A stretch of DNA of 64,000 nt, taken from contig DATNJB010000025.1 in the NCBI GenBank assembly GCA_035604135.1, forward strand, positions 1 to 64,000. The letters run 5' to 3'. Positions 25,535 through 32,955 of this stretch are shown here, piece by piece. Within the stretch, counting starts at the first letter, position 1; the number at the start of each line of letters is the position of its first letter. This DNA comes from Poindextera sp035604135 (GTDB taxonomy: Bacteria > Pseudomonadota > Alphaproteobacteria > Caulobacterales > Caulobacteraceae). The translations under genes and the position numbers were made by a program. The notes beneath the pieces were generated by a model. It ran no database searches and was not told the origin of the DNA. It saw only the letters and a list, made by a program, of their open reading frames with translations.

Positions 25535-25990
25535 ATGCGTCAGTTCGTTTGCGCTCGCTGTGGCGCGGTCAATCGCTCGCCGGACGAGAAGGACCCCCGC
25601 GCCGCGAAATGCGGCCGCTGCGGCGCCCAGATCTTCACTGGACAGCCCATCGAAGTGACCGGCGGCCAGCTCGCGCTGCACCGATCCTCGACCAAGGGCG
25701 GCGCGCTGCTGCTCGATGTCTGGGCGCCGTGGTGCGCCCCATGCGTGGCCATGGCTCCGCAGCTCGCGGCGGCCGCGCACAAGCTCGAGCCGGAGGTCAG
25801 GGTCCTCAAGGTCAACTCGGATGCCGAGCCGCAGGTCGCTCAGGCGCTGGGCGTCCGTGGCATCCCCGCGCTCTTCCTCGTCGCCGATGACCACGTCATC
25901 GGCCGGCACGCCGGGCTGATGCGCACCGACCGGATCGTGCGCTGGGTCCGTCATGCGCTTGCAGACGCCACGGCGAGCGCGAAGGCATGA
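25535..25990 (+). CDS. trxC: Thioredoxin 2 (zinc-ribbon thioredoxin)
   Basis: A 151-residue TrxC-type disulfide reductase. The N-terminal zinc ribbon uses Cys6, Cys9, Cys26 and Cys29 (CARC and CGRC). The thioredoxin domain has the redox site WCAPC (Cys67/Cys70), in place of WCGPC, and the cis-Pro in RGIPALFLV. TrxC reduces cytoplasmic disulfides under oxidative stress. AAGGAG lies 5 bases before the ATG. Its stop overlaps the DUF302 gene (ATGA). Confidence 0.92.
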   Translation: MRQFVCARCGAVNRSPDEKDPRAAKCGRCGAQIFTGQPIEVTGGQLALHRSSTKGGALLLDVWAPWCAPCVAMAPQLAAAAHKLEPEVRVLKVNSDAEPQVAQALGVRGIPALFLVADDHVIGRHAGLMRTDRIVRWVRHALADATASAKA

Positions 25991-26373
25991 CCTACTATTT
26001 CGCCAAGACCCTTCACGCCGGCTTCGACGAGGCCGTGGCGCGCACGCGCGAGGCGCTCGCTCGCGAAGGGTTCGGCGTCGTCAGCGAGATCGACGTGGCC
26101 AAGACGATGAAGTCCAAGCTGGGGGTCGACTTCCGTCCCTACCTGATCCTCGGCGCCTGCAACCCGATGATCGCGCATGAGGCGCTTAAGATAGAGGACA
26201 AGATCGGGACGATGCTGCCCTGCAACGTCGTGGTGCACGAGCCGACGCCCGGCCGGAGCGAAGTGGCCGCCATCGATCCCGTCGCCTCGATGCAGGCGAT
26301 CGGCAATCCCGAGCTGCTGACGCTCGCGCGCCAGGTGGCGGACAAGCTGAGGGCCATCGTCGCCTCGCTGTAG
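25987..26373 (+). CDS. DUF302 domain protein
   Basis: A 128-residue DUF302 protein. The fold begins with AVARTREALAREGFGVVSEIDVAKTMKSKLGVDFRPYLILGACNP and continues through MIAHEALKIEDKIGTMLPCNVVVHE, the conserved core of the family. Its function is unknown; structures show a dimeric alpha/beta fold. Four-base overlap with trxC suggests a redox- or stress-linked role, but this is inference. The conserved Cys in GACNP and in LPCNV could be redox active. Confidence 0.88.
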   Translation: MTYYFAKTLHAGFDEAVARTREALAREGFGVVSEIDVAKTMKSKLGVDFRPYLILGACNPMIAHEALKIEDKIGTMLPCNVVVHEPTPGRSEVAAIDPVASMQAIGNPELLTLARQVADKLRAIVASL

Positions 26374-26376
26374 CGG

Positions 26377-27774
26377 TCAAGCCGCTTCGCGCCCAGAGAG
26401 CCGCCACATGAAGTAGGCGCCCAGCCCGGCGGCGTTCCAGGCGACGAAAAGGAGCTTCGTCGGCGTCTGCAGGCTCCAGAACAGGTAGGGGCAGCCAACA
26501 ATCGCGGCCGGCCCGACGATCCAGGCGAGCGGCGTCCGGTAGATGCGCGGCTGGTCGGGCGCCCGCCGGCGCAGGACCAGCATGCAGACCGCAACCGCGA
26601 CGAAGGCCGCGAGCGTGCCAGCGTTCGCCAGCGCGGCGATCTGGTCGAGGGGCACGAGCCCGGCCAGGATGGCGACGACCACGCTGGTGGCCAGCGTCAT
26701 GCGCACCGGCGTGCCGCGGCGGTCGACCTCGGCCAGGCCGCGCGGCAAGAGGCCATCGCGCGCCATCACGAAGAAGATGCGGCTCTGCCCAAAGAGGAAC
26801 GCGAGGATCACCGTCGGCAGGGCGATCACGGCGGCCGATGCGATGGCGACGGCCATACGGCCCTGGCCCAGCCCCCGCAGGATGAGCGCGAGCGGCTCGG
26901 TACTGTGCGCGAATTGCTGGAAAGGCGCGGCGCCGACCGCGACGGCGGCGACGACCACGTAGAGCAGCGTGCAGGCGGCCATCGAGCCGATTATTCCGAT
27001 CGGCAGGTCGCGCCCGGGCCGCTTGGTCTCCTCCGCCGCCGTCGAAAGCGTGTCGAAGCCATAGAAGGCGAAGAAGATGATCGCCGCTGCAGCCATCACG
27101 CCATGGCGCTGGCCGGCAACCACGGGACCCGCGAACCCGTATGGCATGAAGAGATGGAAGTTGGCCGCCTTGAAGTGCGGCGCGGCCACGGCGATGAACA
27201 CCAAGAGCGCCGCGATCTTCACCACCACGAGGACCGCGTTCACAGTCGCGCTCTCGCGCGCACCCAGCATCAGGAGCGCCGTCACCATGGCGATGATGCC
27301 GATCGCCGGCAGGTCCACGAGCCCGCCCGCGTAGAGGCCGGCGCTCAGAGCCAGAGGCGGGTGCAGGCCCAGCGCGTTCAGGAAGCCTACCGCGTAGCCT
27401 GACCAGCCGACCGCGACGGCGCTGGCCACAAGCGAGTACTCCAGGATCAGGCTCCAGCCGACGACCCAGGCGATGATCTCGCCGAGCACCACGTAGCTGT
27501 AGGTGTAGGCGCTGCCGGACGCCGGGATCATGGTCGCGACCTCGGCGTAGCAGAGCGCCGCGCAAGCGCAAACGGCGCCGGCGACGAGGAAAGAGACGAT
27601 GACCGCCGGTCCGGCCAGGTTCGCGCCCACCCCGATCAGCGTGTAGATGCCGGTGCCGACGATGGCGCCAACGCCGAGCGGGATCAGGTGGCGCCAGCTG
27701 AGCGTCGCTCTCAGCCGCTGATGGTCGGGCAACGCCTCGAGCGCGATCGTCTTGCGGCGGAGGAGCGATTCCAT
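26377..27774 (-). CDS. Amino acid permease (APC superfamily, CAT-like)
   Basis: A 465-residue inner-membrane transporter with about 12 helices. Helix 1 carries the unwound substrate loop GVGAIVGTGIYTLIG. Helix 3 has GSAYTYSYVVLGEIIAWVVGW, and helix 6 has FFAFYGFDTLSTAAEETKRPGRD, the region that marks cationic-amino-acid-transporter-like members. It probably imports amino acids with protons. Nine bases separate its start from the acyl-CoA synthetase stop upstream on the same strand, so the two may be co-transcribed. Confidence 0.9.
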   Translation of the reverse strand: MESLLRRKTIALEALPDHQRLRATLSWRHLIPLGVGAIVGTGIYTLIGVGANLAGPAVIVSFLVAGAVCACAALCYAEVATMIPASGSAYTYSYVVLGEIIAWVVGWSLILEYSLVASAVAVGWSGYAVGFLNALGLHPPLALSAGLYAGGLVDLPAIGIIAMVTALLMLGARESATVNAVLVVVKIAALLVFIAVAAPHFKAANFHLFMPYGFAGPVVAGQRHGVMAAAAIIFFAFYGFDTLSTAAEETKRPGRDLPIGIIGSMAACTLLYVVVAAVAVGAAPFQQFAHSTEPLALILRGLGQGRMAVAIASAAVIALPTVILAFLFGQSRIFFVMARDGLLPRGLAEVDRRGTPVRMTLATSVVVAILAGLVPLDQIAALANAGTLAAFVAVAVCMLVLRRRAPDQPRIYRTPLAWIVGPAAIVGCPYLFWSLQTPTKLLFVAWNAAGLGAYFMWRLSGREAA

Positions 27775-27783
27775 CGGAGGCGG

Positions 27784-29568
27784 CTAGACTCGCATCTCTC
27801 CGCCGGCGATCTGGGCGGCCATTTCCGGGGTGACCGGCTCGTAGTCCGCTCCCGTGTGCACATAGAGCGGCCGCTTGACCTTGGCCGGGTCGAAGCCCTC
27901 CGCGACCATGTCGATCTTGCGGTGCTTGAAGGTGCCGGTGATGGCGATCGCGCGCTCGAGCCGCACGAACACGGGCCGCGCGTAGGCCGGCAGGGCGGCG
28001 TCGAGCAAAGCCGCCAGCTTGGCGATGTCGAAGTCCTTGTCGACCACGAGAGACGCCATCCCGGCGCGCCCGTCGAGGTCGCCCACCTTGACGCCGTAGA
28101 CGCTGGCCTCCTTCACGCCCGCAATCCCCGACAGCGCCTGCTCGACCTCGCCGGTCGAGACGTTCTCGCCCTTCCAGCGGTAGGTATCGCCGACCCGGTC
28201 GACGAAATAGAAGTAGCCCTCCCTGTCCTGGCGCATGAGGTCGCCGGTCGCAAACCAGGCGTCGCCGGACCTGAACAGGTTGCGGATGATCTTCCGTTCG
28301 CTGGCGGCCTTGTCGGCGTAGCCGTTGAAGTCGGTGCGCGGGCCGGGTTGGATCGCGCCGACACACTCGCCGATCTCTCCGACAGGGGCCTCGATCCCAA
28401 GCCCGTTCGCCCCTCGTACGGGGGTCTCGGTCTCCATGTCGAAGCGCGCCAGCCGCACGTTAAACCAGCTGCGCAGATAAGACGGGATGCGGCCGATCGC
28501 GCCCGCCTTGCCGTCGAGGTTGAACAGCGAGACGTTGCCTTCGGTCGAGCCGTAGAACTCCAGGATGTGCGGCAGGCGGAAACGCCGTTGCACGGTCTCC
28601 CAGATCTCGGGGCGGAGCCCGTTGCCGAACGCCAGCCTGAGCTTGTGCGTCTGCTCGCCCGGCTGCTCCGGCTGGTTGAGCAGATAGCGGCAGAGCTCGC
28701 CGATGTAGACGAACATGGTGCAGTCTTCGTTCGCCACGTCGCTCCAGAAGTGCGTGGCCGAAAAGCGTGGCCTGATGACCGCCGAGCCGCCGCTCATCAG
28801 CGCCGCCCCCATGGCGCAGAGCCCGCCGGTCGCGTGGTAGAGCGGCAGCGTGACGTAGATGCGGTCGTCCGCCTTGGTGTCAGTCGCGCCGGCGAAGGCG
28901 CGCATGTAGAGCTGCGCGCGCATGTGGTTGACCTTCGCCGCCTTCGGCAGGCCGGTGGTGCCGGAGGTGTAGATGTAGAGCGCGGTGTCCCTGGCCCTCA
29001 GGCCCTGGCGCACTTCGCGATCCGGACGCAGCTGACTGCAGCTGCGCAGCGCCTGGGTCAGGTCGCGCAACTCCCCCTGGGCGGCGCCCAGCGTCCAGAC
29101 CGACATCGGCCGAGCGAGGTTTGGGTTGACGGCCAGCAGCGGCCGGGCCGTTTCGCCATCGACGATGGCGATCGAAGGGCCGGCGATCTCGAGGCAATGG
29201 GCGAGGGAGGGGCCGGTCAGGTTGTTGTTCACCAGGGCCGTGGCCGCGCCGATCTTCGAGAGGCCATACCAGATCGCCAGATAGTCGATGCGCGTCGGCG
29301 CGTAGAGGGCGACGGTCTGACCGCGCCTGACGCCCTGCTCGATGGCCCAGTGCGCATAGCGGTTGGCCATTTCGTCCAACTCGCCGTAGGTGATTGTGCG
29401 CGGGCCTAGCGTGATCGCCCGCCGCGTGCGCCAGGTGTCGACGGCCGCCTCGAGGTCGTCGCAGACCAGCCGCGGGGAGTCCGGTCTGATGGATCGAACC
29501 CGGCTCAGCGTCCGTAAAAACGCGCGCAAGAAGACAAGCTCGCGCCGGACGCGCGCCATGGGACTCAT
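27784..29568 (-). CDS. Long-chain acyl-CoA synthetase (FATP/FadD-like)
   Basis: A 594-residue ANL-superfamily ligase that activates a carboxylic acid to an adenylate and then a CoA thioester. It has the P-loop-like core YIYTSGTTGLPKAAKVNH, the A4 region LPLYHATGG, FYGSTEGN, the A7/A8 motifs WFATGDLMRQDREGYFYFVDR, and the C-terminal lysine in GTFKHRK. The LFNLDGKAGAIGRIP insert is characteristic of the fatty-acid-transport-protein subgroup (very long-chain acids or bile-acid-like substrates). The ATG at 29566-29568 has GGAGGG eight bases upstream; codons before it are not family sequence. Confidence 0.92.
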   Translation of the reverse strand: MSPMARVRRELVFLRAFLRTLSRVRSIRPDSPRLVCDDLEAAVDTWRTRRAITLGPRTITYGELDEMANRYAHWAIEQGVRRGQTVALYAPTRIDYLAIWYGLSKIGAATALVNNNLTGPSLAHCLEIAGPSIAIVDGETARPLLAVNPNLARPMSVWTLGAAQGELRDLTQALRSCSQLRPDREVRQGLRARDTALYIYTSGTTGLPKAAKVNHMRAQLYMRAFAGATDTKADDRIYVTLPLYHATGGLCAMGAALMSGGSAVIRPRFSATHFWSDVANEDCTMFVYIGELCRYLLNQPEQPGEQTHKLRLAFGNGLRPEIWETVQRRFRLPHILEFYGSTEGNVSLFNLDGKAGAIGRIPSYLRSWFNVRLARFDMETETPVRGANGLGIEAPVGEIGECVGAIQPGPRTDFNGYADKAASERKIIRNLFRSGDAWFATGDLMRQDREGYFYFVDRVGDTYRWKGENVSTGEVEQALSGIAGVKEASVYGVKVGDLDGRAGMASLVVDKDFDIAKLAALLDAALPAYARPVFVRLERAIAITGTFKHRKIDMVAEGFDPAKVKRPLYVHTGADYEPVTPEMAAQIAGGEMRV

Positions 29569-29742
29569 CGGCGTCCCTCCCCAGCCCGAATAGGCGGGCC
29601 TTGCGCGCCGGGTCAAGGCGGAGAATTCGCCTCGCGAGCGAAGCAAACTGCGGCCAACGCGCGTCAGGCAGACACCTCTCTGTTCGTCCAGGCTGTGCTA
29701 AAATCCCTTGACAGTTATATTTCTCAGTAGCGATAGAGAGAC

Positions 29743-30045
29743 ATGGACGTGTTCGAAGCCGTCGCCGAGCCGCATCGGCGCCAGATCCTGGGTCTGCTGA
29801 GCCGGGGGGAAACGCCGGCGGGCGATGTCGTCCAGGCGCTCGGCATGAGCCAGCCGGGCGTCTCGAAGCACCTCAAGCTGTTGCGCGAGGCGGGCCTCGT
29901 CCGCGTGCGGGCCGACGGTCAACGCCGGCTTTACAGCATTCAACCCGCCAAGCTCGCGGAGTTGGACGCCTGGCTCGAGCCCTATCGGCGTCTATGGCGC
30001 GACCGGCTGGATGCCCTCGAGGCCCACCTGATGCGGGAGAGCTGA
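29743..30045 (+). CDS. ArsR family transcriptional regulator
   Basis: A 100-residue winged-helix repressor. Recognition helix PGVSKHLKLLREAGLVRVRADGQRRLYSI follows the first helix EPHRRQILGLL. No Cys metal-binding motif is present, so it is not a metal sensor; it belongs to the ArsR group found beside SRPBCC genes. A TTGACA hexamer sits at 29708-29713, but the -10 region is unclear. Three bases separate it from the next gene. The pairing with SRPBCC and VOC genes suggests that it controls this operon in response to a ligand of those proteins. Confidence 0.88.
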   Translation: MDVFEAVAEPHRRQILGLLSRGETPAGDVVQALGMSQPGVSKHLKLLREAGLVRVRADGQRRLYSIQPAKLAELDAWLEPYRRLWRDRLDALEAHLMRES

Positions 30046-30048
30046 TCC

Positions 30049-31173
30049 ATGCGCGCCACCCAAGGCGACGACGGCTGGGTCGTGCCCGACGACCCGCGCG
30101 AGGCGTCGATCCGTCAGATGACCGACGGCGACTTCGAGATGCGCTTCAAGCGTCGCATCCCGCGTCCGGTCGAGAAGGTCTGGGCGGCGCTCACGATTGC
30201 CGAACGCGTCGCCGAGTGGTTCGGCGAGCCGGTCGAGATCGACCTGCGCGTTGGTGGCAAGTTCCGCGTCCTGTTCCCGGGTGGGAAGGATGACATGGTC
30301 GAAGGCACGATCATCGCGTTCGACCCGCCGCGGCTGCTGGCGCTCGAGTGGTTCGGGACCGCAGGGGACACCATCATCCGATGGGAGCTCATGCCGCTGG
30401 ACGACGGCTGCCGGCTGGTCTTCCACCAGACCGGGCTGAATGCCTGGTGGTTCCTGGGCGGAGCCGCCGGATGGAAGGGCTTCATCGACGACGTCACGTT
30501 GGTGGCGCAGGACGGCAGGGCGATTGCGGAAGCGCCGGGGACGCACCAGAGAGAGGTCGCGCGCTACAAGCAGATCTACGGGCGATACGTCCCGGGCTTC
30601 GACGTTCGTCCGACTTTGCGGCACCACGAACCCGACGCCTACGTCACGCGCGCCGGGGATGACCGCTACAACATCCGCTACGGGCGCCGCTGGATGCTGC
30701 CGATCGAGAAGGTCTGGGCGGCGATCACCGAACCCGAGCGGCTCGCCGACTGGCTGGCCGTGGCCAAGCTCGACCTGCGGGTCGGCGGCGAGGTCGAGTT
30801 GACATGGCCGACGGCGGACTTCACGGCCCGCTACGTCATCCGCGAACTCGATCCGCCAAACCTGATGGTCTGGGGTTCGACCGACGCCAACAACCCGCGC
30901 GCCGAGCTCCGTTGGCAGCTCTATCAAGAGGACCCAGACTTCATGGGCACGCGCCTGGTGCTGATCGAGACCCTGATCCCGCCCGAGCACCTTCTGAGTA
31001 TCGGGACCGGCTGGCACGCGCACCTCTACGAGCTGCCGGAGGCGGCCCTGCGCGAGACGCCGCAGCCCTGGTCCGCCGAGCGGGAACAGGCCCGCGCCGC
31101 CCGCGAGATGGCGGACCTGACGCCGCGCTACCGGGAACGTTTGGCGCGCGACGCGCCGGACGCGGCCGGATGA
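30049..31173 (+). CDS. Tandem SRPBCC (AHSA1-type) domain protein
   Basis: A 374-residue protein with two Aha1/START-like lipid- or ligand-binding domains. The first, about residues 28-175, has RPVEKVWAALTIAERVAEWFG and DLRVGGKFRVLFPGG. The second, about residues 205-355, repeats the pattern: LPIEKVWAAITEPERLADWLA, DLRVGGEVELTWP. Most relatives have one domain of about 150 residues, so this is a duplication-fusion. The family binds hydrophobic ligands in a helix-grip cavity. Its stop overlaps an ATG that could begin the next gene (ATGA at 31170). Confidence 0.85.
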   Translation: MRATQGDDGWVVPDDPREASIRQMTDGDFEMRFKRRIPRPVEKVWAALTIAERVAEWFGEPVEIDLRVGGKFRVLFPGGKDDMVEGTIIAFDPPRLLALEWFGTAGDTIIRWELMPLDDGCRLVFHQTGLNAWWFLGGAAGWKGFIDDVTLVAQDGRAIAEAPGTHQREVARYKQIYGRYVPGFDVRPTLRHHEPDAYVTRAGDDRYNIRYGRRWMLPIEKVWAAITEPERLADWLAVAKLDLRVGGEVELTWPTADFTARYVIRELDPPNLMVWGSTDANNPRAELRWQLYQEDPDFMGTRLVLIETLIPPEHLLSIGTGWHAHLYELPEAALRETPQPWSAEREQARAAREMADLTPRYRERLARDAPDAAG

Positions 31174-31196
31174 TGCCGAAGGAAGGGACGGAGCAG

Positions 31197-32009
31197 ATGG
31201 ACCTGGGGGCTTTCGAGACGGCGCTGCCGGTCAAGGACCTGAAGCGGGCGATGGCCTTCTATGAAGGCTTAGGGTTTGCGCGCGAGGGCGGCGACGTCGA
31301 AGTCGGAGTGATGACGCTGAGGCGCGGCGACTGCCGGGTGTGCCTGTACCAGGAGGGTCACCTCGACCCCAAGCGGCTGCAGCTGATTTTCTGGCAAGGC
31401 GACATCGAGGCGATCGCCGCGAAGGTCGAGGCCGCCGGCATCCCCTTCTTCCGCGGCCCGAACAAGGCCGAGGACGGCGGCGGATCGTTCATGCTGCTCG
31501 ACCCCGACGAGCACCCGCTGTTCTTCATCTACATGCCGGTGCATTTCGTGAATCACCCCGGCCACGAGCAGGTGGCGCCGCCACGCACGCCGACTACGCC
31601 GCTCGAGCCCGACATGACCCTCGGCTGGTTCGAACTCGCCCTGCCGGTCAGCGACATCCGCCGCTCCTACTCGTTCTATGAGGCGCTAGGGTTCCAACGG
31701 GTCGGCGGCAGCCTCGATCAGCGCCACGTCACCCTGCAGAACCGCGATGCCCGCATCGCGCTCTACCAAGGCTACCTGGAGCCCCCCGACGAGCCGCAGC
31801 TGATCTTCTGGCAGGGCGATGTGCGCGCCACCGCGGCGGCGATGACGGCGCAAGGCGCCACGCCGGCTGAACGCTTTAAGGACGGCCCGATCGAGACCGA
31901 GGAGCGGCATGTCGCCTGCTTTCTCCGCGACCCCGACGGCCAGCCGATCTACCTGGTCAACATCCCGGGCGTGGCGCTGGCGGAGCCAGCGGCTGCTGGA
32001 GGCGGCTGA
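31197..32009 (+). CDS. Tandem VOC-domain protein
   Basis: About 270 residues with two VOC modules in a row: FETALPVKDLKRAMAFYEGLGF and FELALPVSDIRRSYSFYEALGF head each half, and each ends with DPDEHPLFFIY or DPDGQPIYLVN. A single-chain pair can form one complete metal- or ligand-binding site. Function is unknown. AAGGAAGGGACGGAG immediately precedes the ATG at 31197. ATGs at 31170 and 31173, which overlap the preceding stop, are alternatives. It is the third gene of the ArsR operon. Confidence 0.85.
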   Translation: MDLGAFETALPVKDLKRAMAFYEGLGFAREGGDVEVGVMTLRRGDCRVCLYQEGHLDPKRLQLIFWQGDIEAIAAKVEAAGIPFFRGPNKAEDGGGSFMLLDPDEHPLFFIYMPVHFVNHPGHEQVAPPRTPTTPLEPDMTLGWFELALPVSDIRRSYSFYEALGFQRVGGSLDQRHVTLQNRDARIALYQGYLEPPDEPQLIFWQGDVRATAAAMTAQGATPAERFKDGPIETEERHVACFLRDPDGQPIYLVNIPGVALAEPAAAGGG

Positions 32010-32078
32010 CCTTCGGGACACGGGACAACCCCCCACATCCCGCTTGGTTCACGGCCTGGCTGGCTGCTAGGCGGTGAC

Positions 32079-32111
32079 TTGACAACATGGAAAGTCATGA
32101 TATACTTTCCA
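32079..32111 (+). promoter_or_regulatory. Promoter with overlapping palindromic operator
   Basis: TTGACA (32079-32084), a 16-base spacer and TATACT (32101-32106) form a near-consensus sigma-70 promoter. A perfect inverted repeat, TGGAAAGT-N8-ACTTTCCA (32088-32111), covers the spacer and the whole -10 box, and another half-site, GAAAGT, lies at 32117-32122. A repressor bound here would block polymerase. The winged-helix gene at 32575 is the obvious candidate for that repressor. Confidence 0.65.
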
Positions 32112-32578
32112 ATATAGAAAGTGATCAGAGCCCCCGCCTCGCCCTCGAACAGGCCGCCTTGGCGCGCGCCGCTCTCGTCGACCGCGCCCGCGCGCCGCGC
32201 TGGTACCACCCAGCGCTCGGCCTGCTGGTCGGCGGCCTCATTGCCGCGCAGGCGGCCCCAACCGCCGTCTCGCTCGCCGTTCTCTCGATCTTTTGCGTCG
32301 GCCTGGTGTTCCTGACCCAGGCCTACCAACGCCACACAGGCATGTGGATCAGCGGCATGCGCAAGGGGCGAACGCGCTGGGTCGCGCTTGCGACCGCCGC
32401 GGTCGCCGTCGCGCTGATGCTGGGCGGCATCTACCTGCAGCGCGGACTCGGGATCGGCTGGGCGCCGCTCGCCGCCGGCCCGATCGCCGCGGTGCTCGTG
32501 ACGGCGGCCGGCTTCGTTTGGGAAGCGGCCTATCGCGCGGACCTCGGGGTCGAACTCCACGCTGGGGGGGCGTCCTGA
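32087..32578 (+). CDS. Small membrane protein of unknown function
   Basis: The frame encodes up to 163 residues. There are about four hydrophobic helices: ALGLLVGGLIAAQAAPTAV, AVLSIFCVGLVFL, WVALATAAVAVALMLGG and APLAAGPIAAVLVTAAGFVW. No functional motif is recognised. The apparent ATG at 32087 falls inside the promoter, upstream of the -10 box, so it cannot be the start for a transcript from that promoter. The next in-frame start is a TTG at 32159. The translated segment between them looks protein-like, so a second upstream promoter is also possible. It is coupled to a winged-helix regulator gene. Confidence 0.6.
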   Translation: MESHDILSNIESDQSPRLALEQAALARAALVDRARAPRWYHPALGLLVGGLIAAQAAPTAVSLAVLSIFCVGLVFLTQAYQRHTGMWISGMRKGRTRWVALATAAVAVALMLGGIYLQRGLGIGWAPLAAGPIAAVLVTAAGFVWEAAYRADLGVELHAGGAS

Positions 32579-32883
32579 CCAGCGCGCTCGATCCCGCCAT
32601 CCACGCGCCGCATCGCTTCCAGATCTGCTGCCTTCTGGCCGGCGTCGACACGATGGACTTCGCCACCCTGCGCGAGATCGTCGGGGTAAGCGAGTCCGTG
32701 CTCAGCAAGCACCTGAAGCACCTGGAGGACGCCGGCTACGTCGCGATCGACAAGCGGACCGTGGCCTCGCGCGTCCGCACGTGGCTCGCGCTCACGCGCG
32801 CGGGACGCAAGGCGCTGGAGGCGCACATGACCGCGCTGCGCGCGCTTATGGCGGCTGCCGGGCCCGGCGCTGGCAGCGTCTGA
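32575..32883 (+). CDS. Winged-helix DNA-binding transcriptional regulator
   Basis: About 102 residues, nearly all one winged-helix domain of the HTH_34 type. Helix 1 is APHRFQICCLLAGVD, the recognition helix VSESVLSKHLKHLEDAGYV, and the wing KRTVASRVRTWLALT. The frame runs back to the previous stop without an ATG; the likely start is the CTG at 32575, which overlaps that stop as CTGA and follows a G-rich stretch. If only ATG is allowed, translation would begin at 32652 and lose helix 1. It probably binds the palindrome at 32088-32111 and represses its own operon. Confidence 0.7.
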   Translation: MTSALDPAIHAPHRFQICCLLAGVDTMDFATLREIVGVSESVLSKHLKHLEDAGYVAIDKRTVASRVRTWLALTRAGRKALEAHMTALRALMAAAGPGAGSV

Positions 32884-32955
32884 CAGACTGTGCCGTAAGA
32901 GGTTCGGCAACACATTCCCCTGTAAATCGTGGGTATCTTGGGGAGGCCCTATTGC

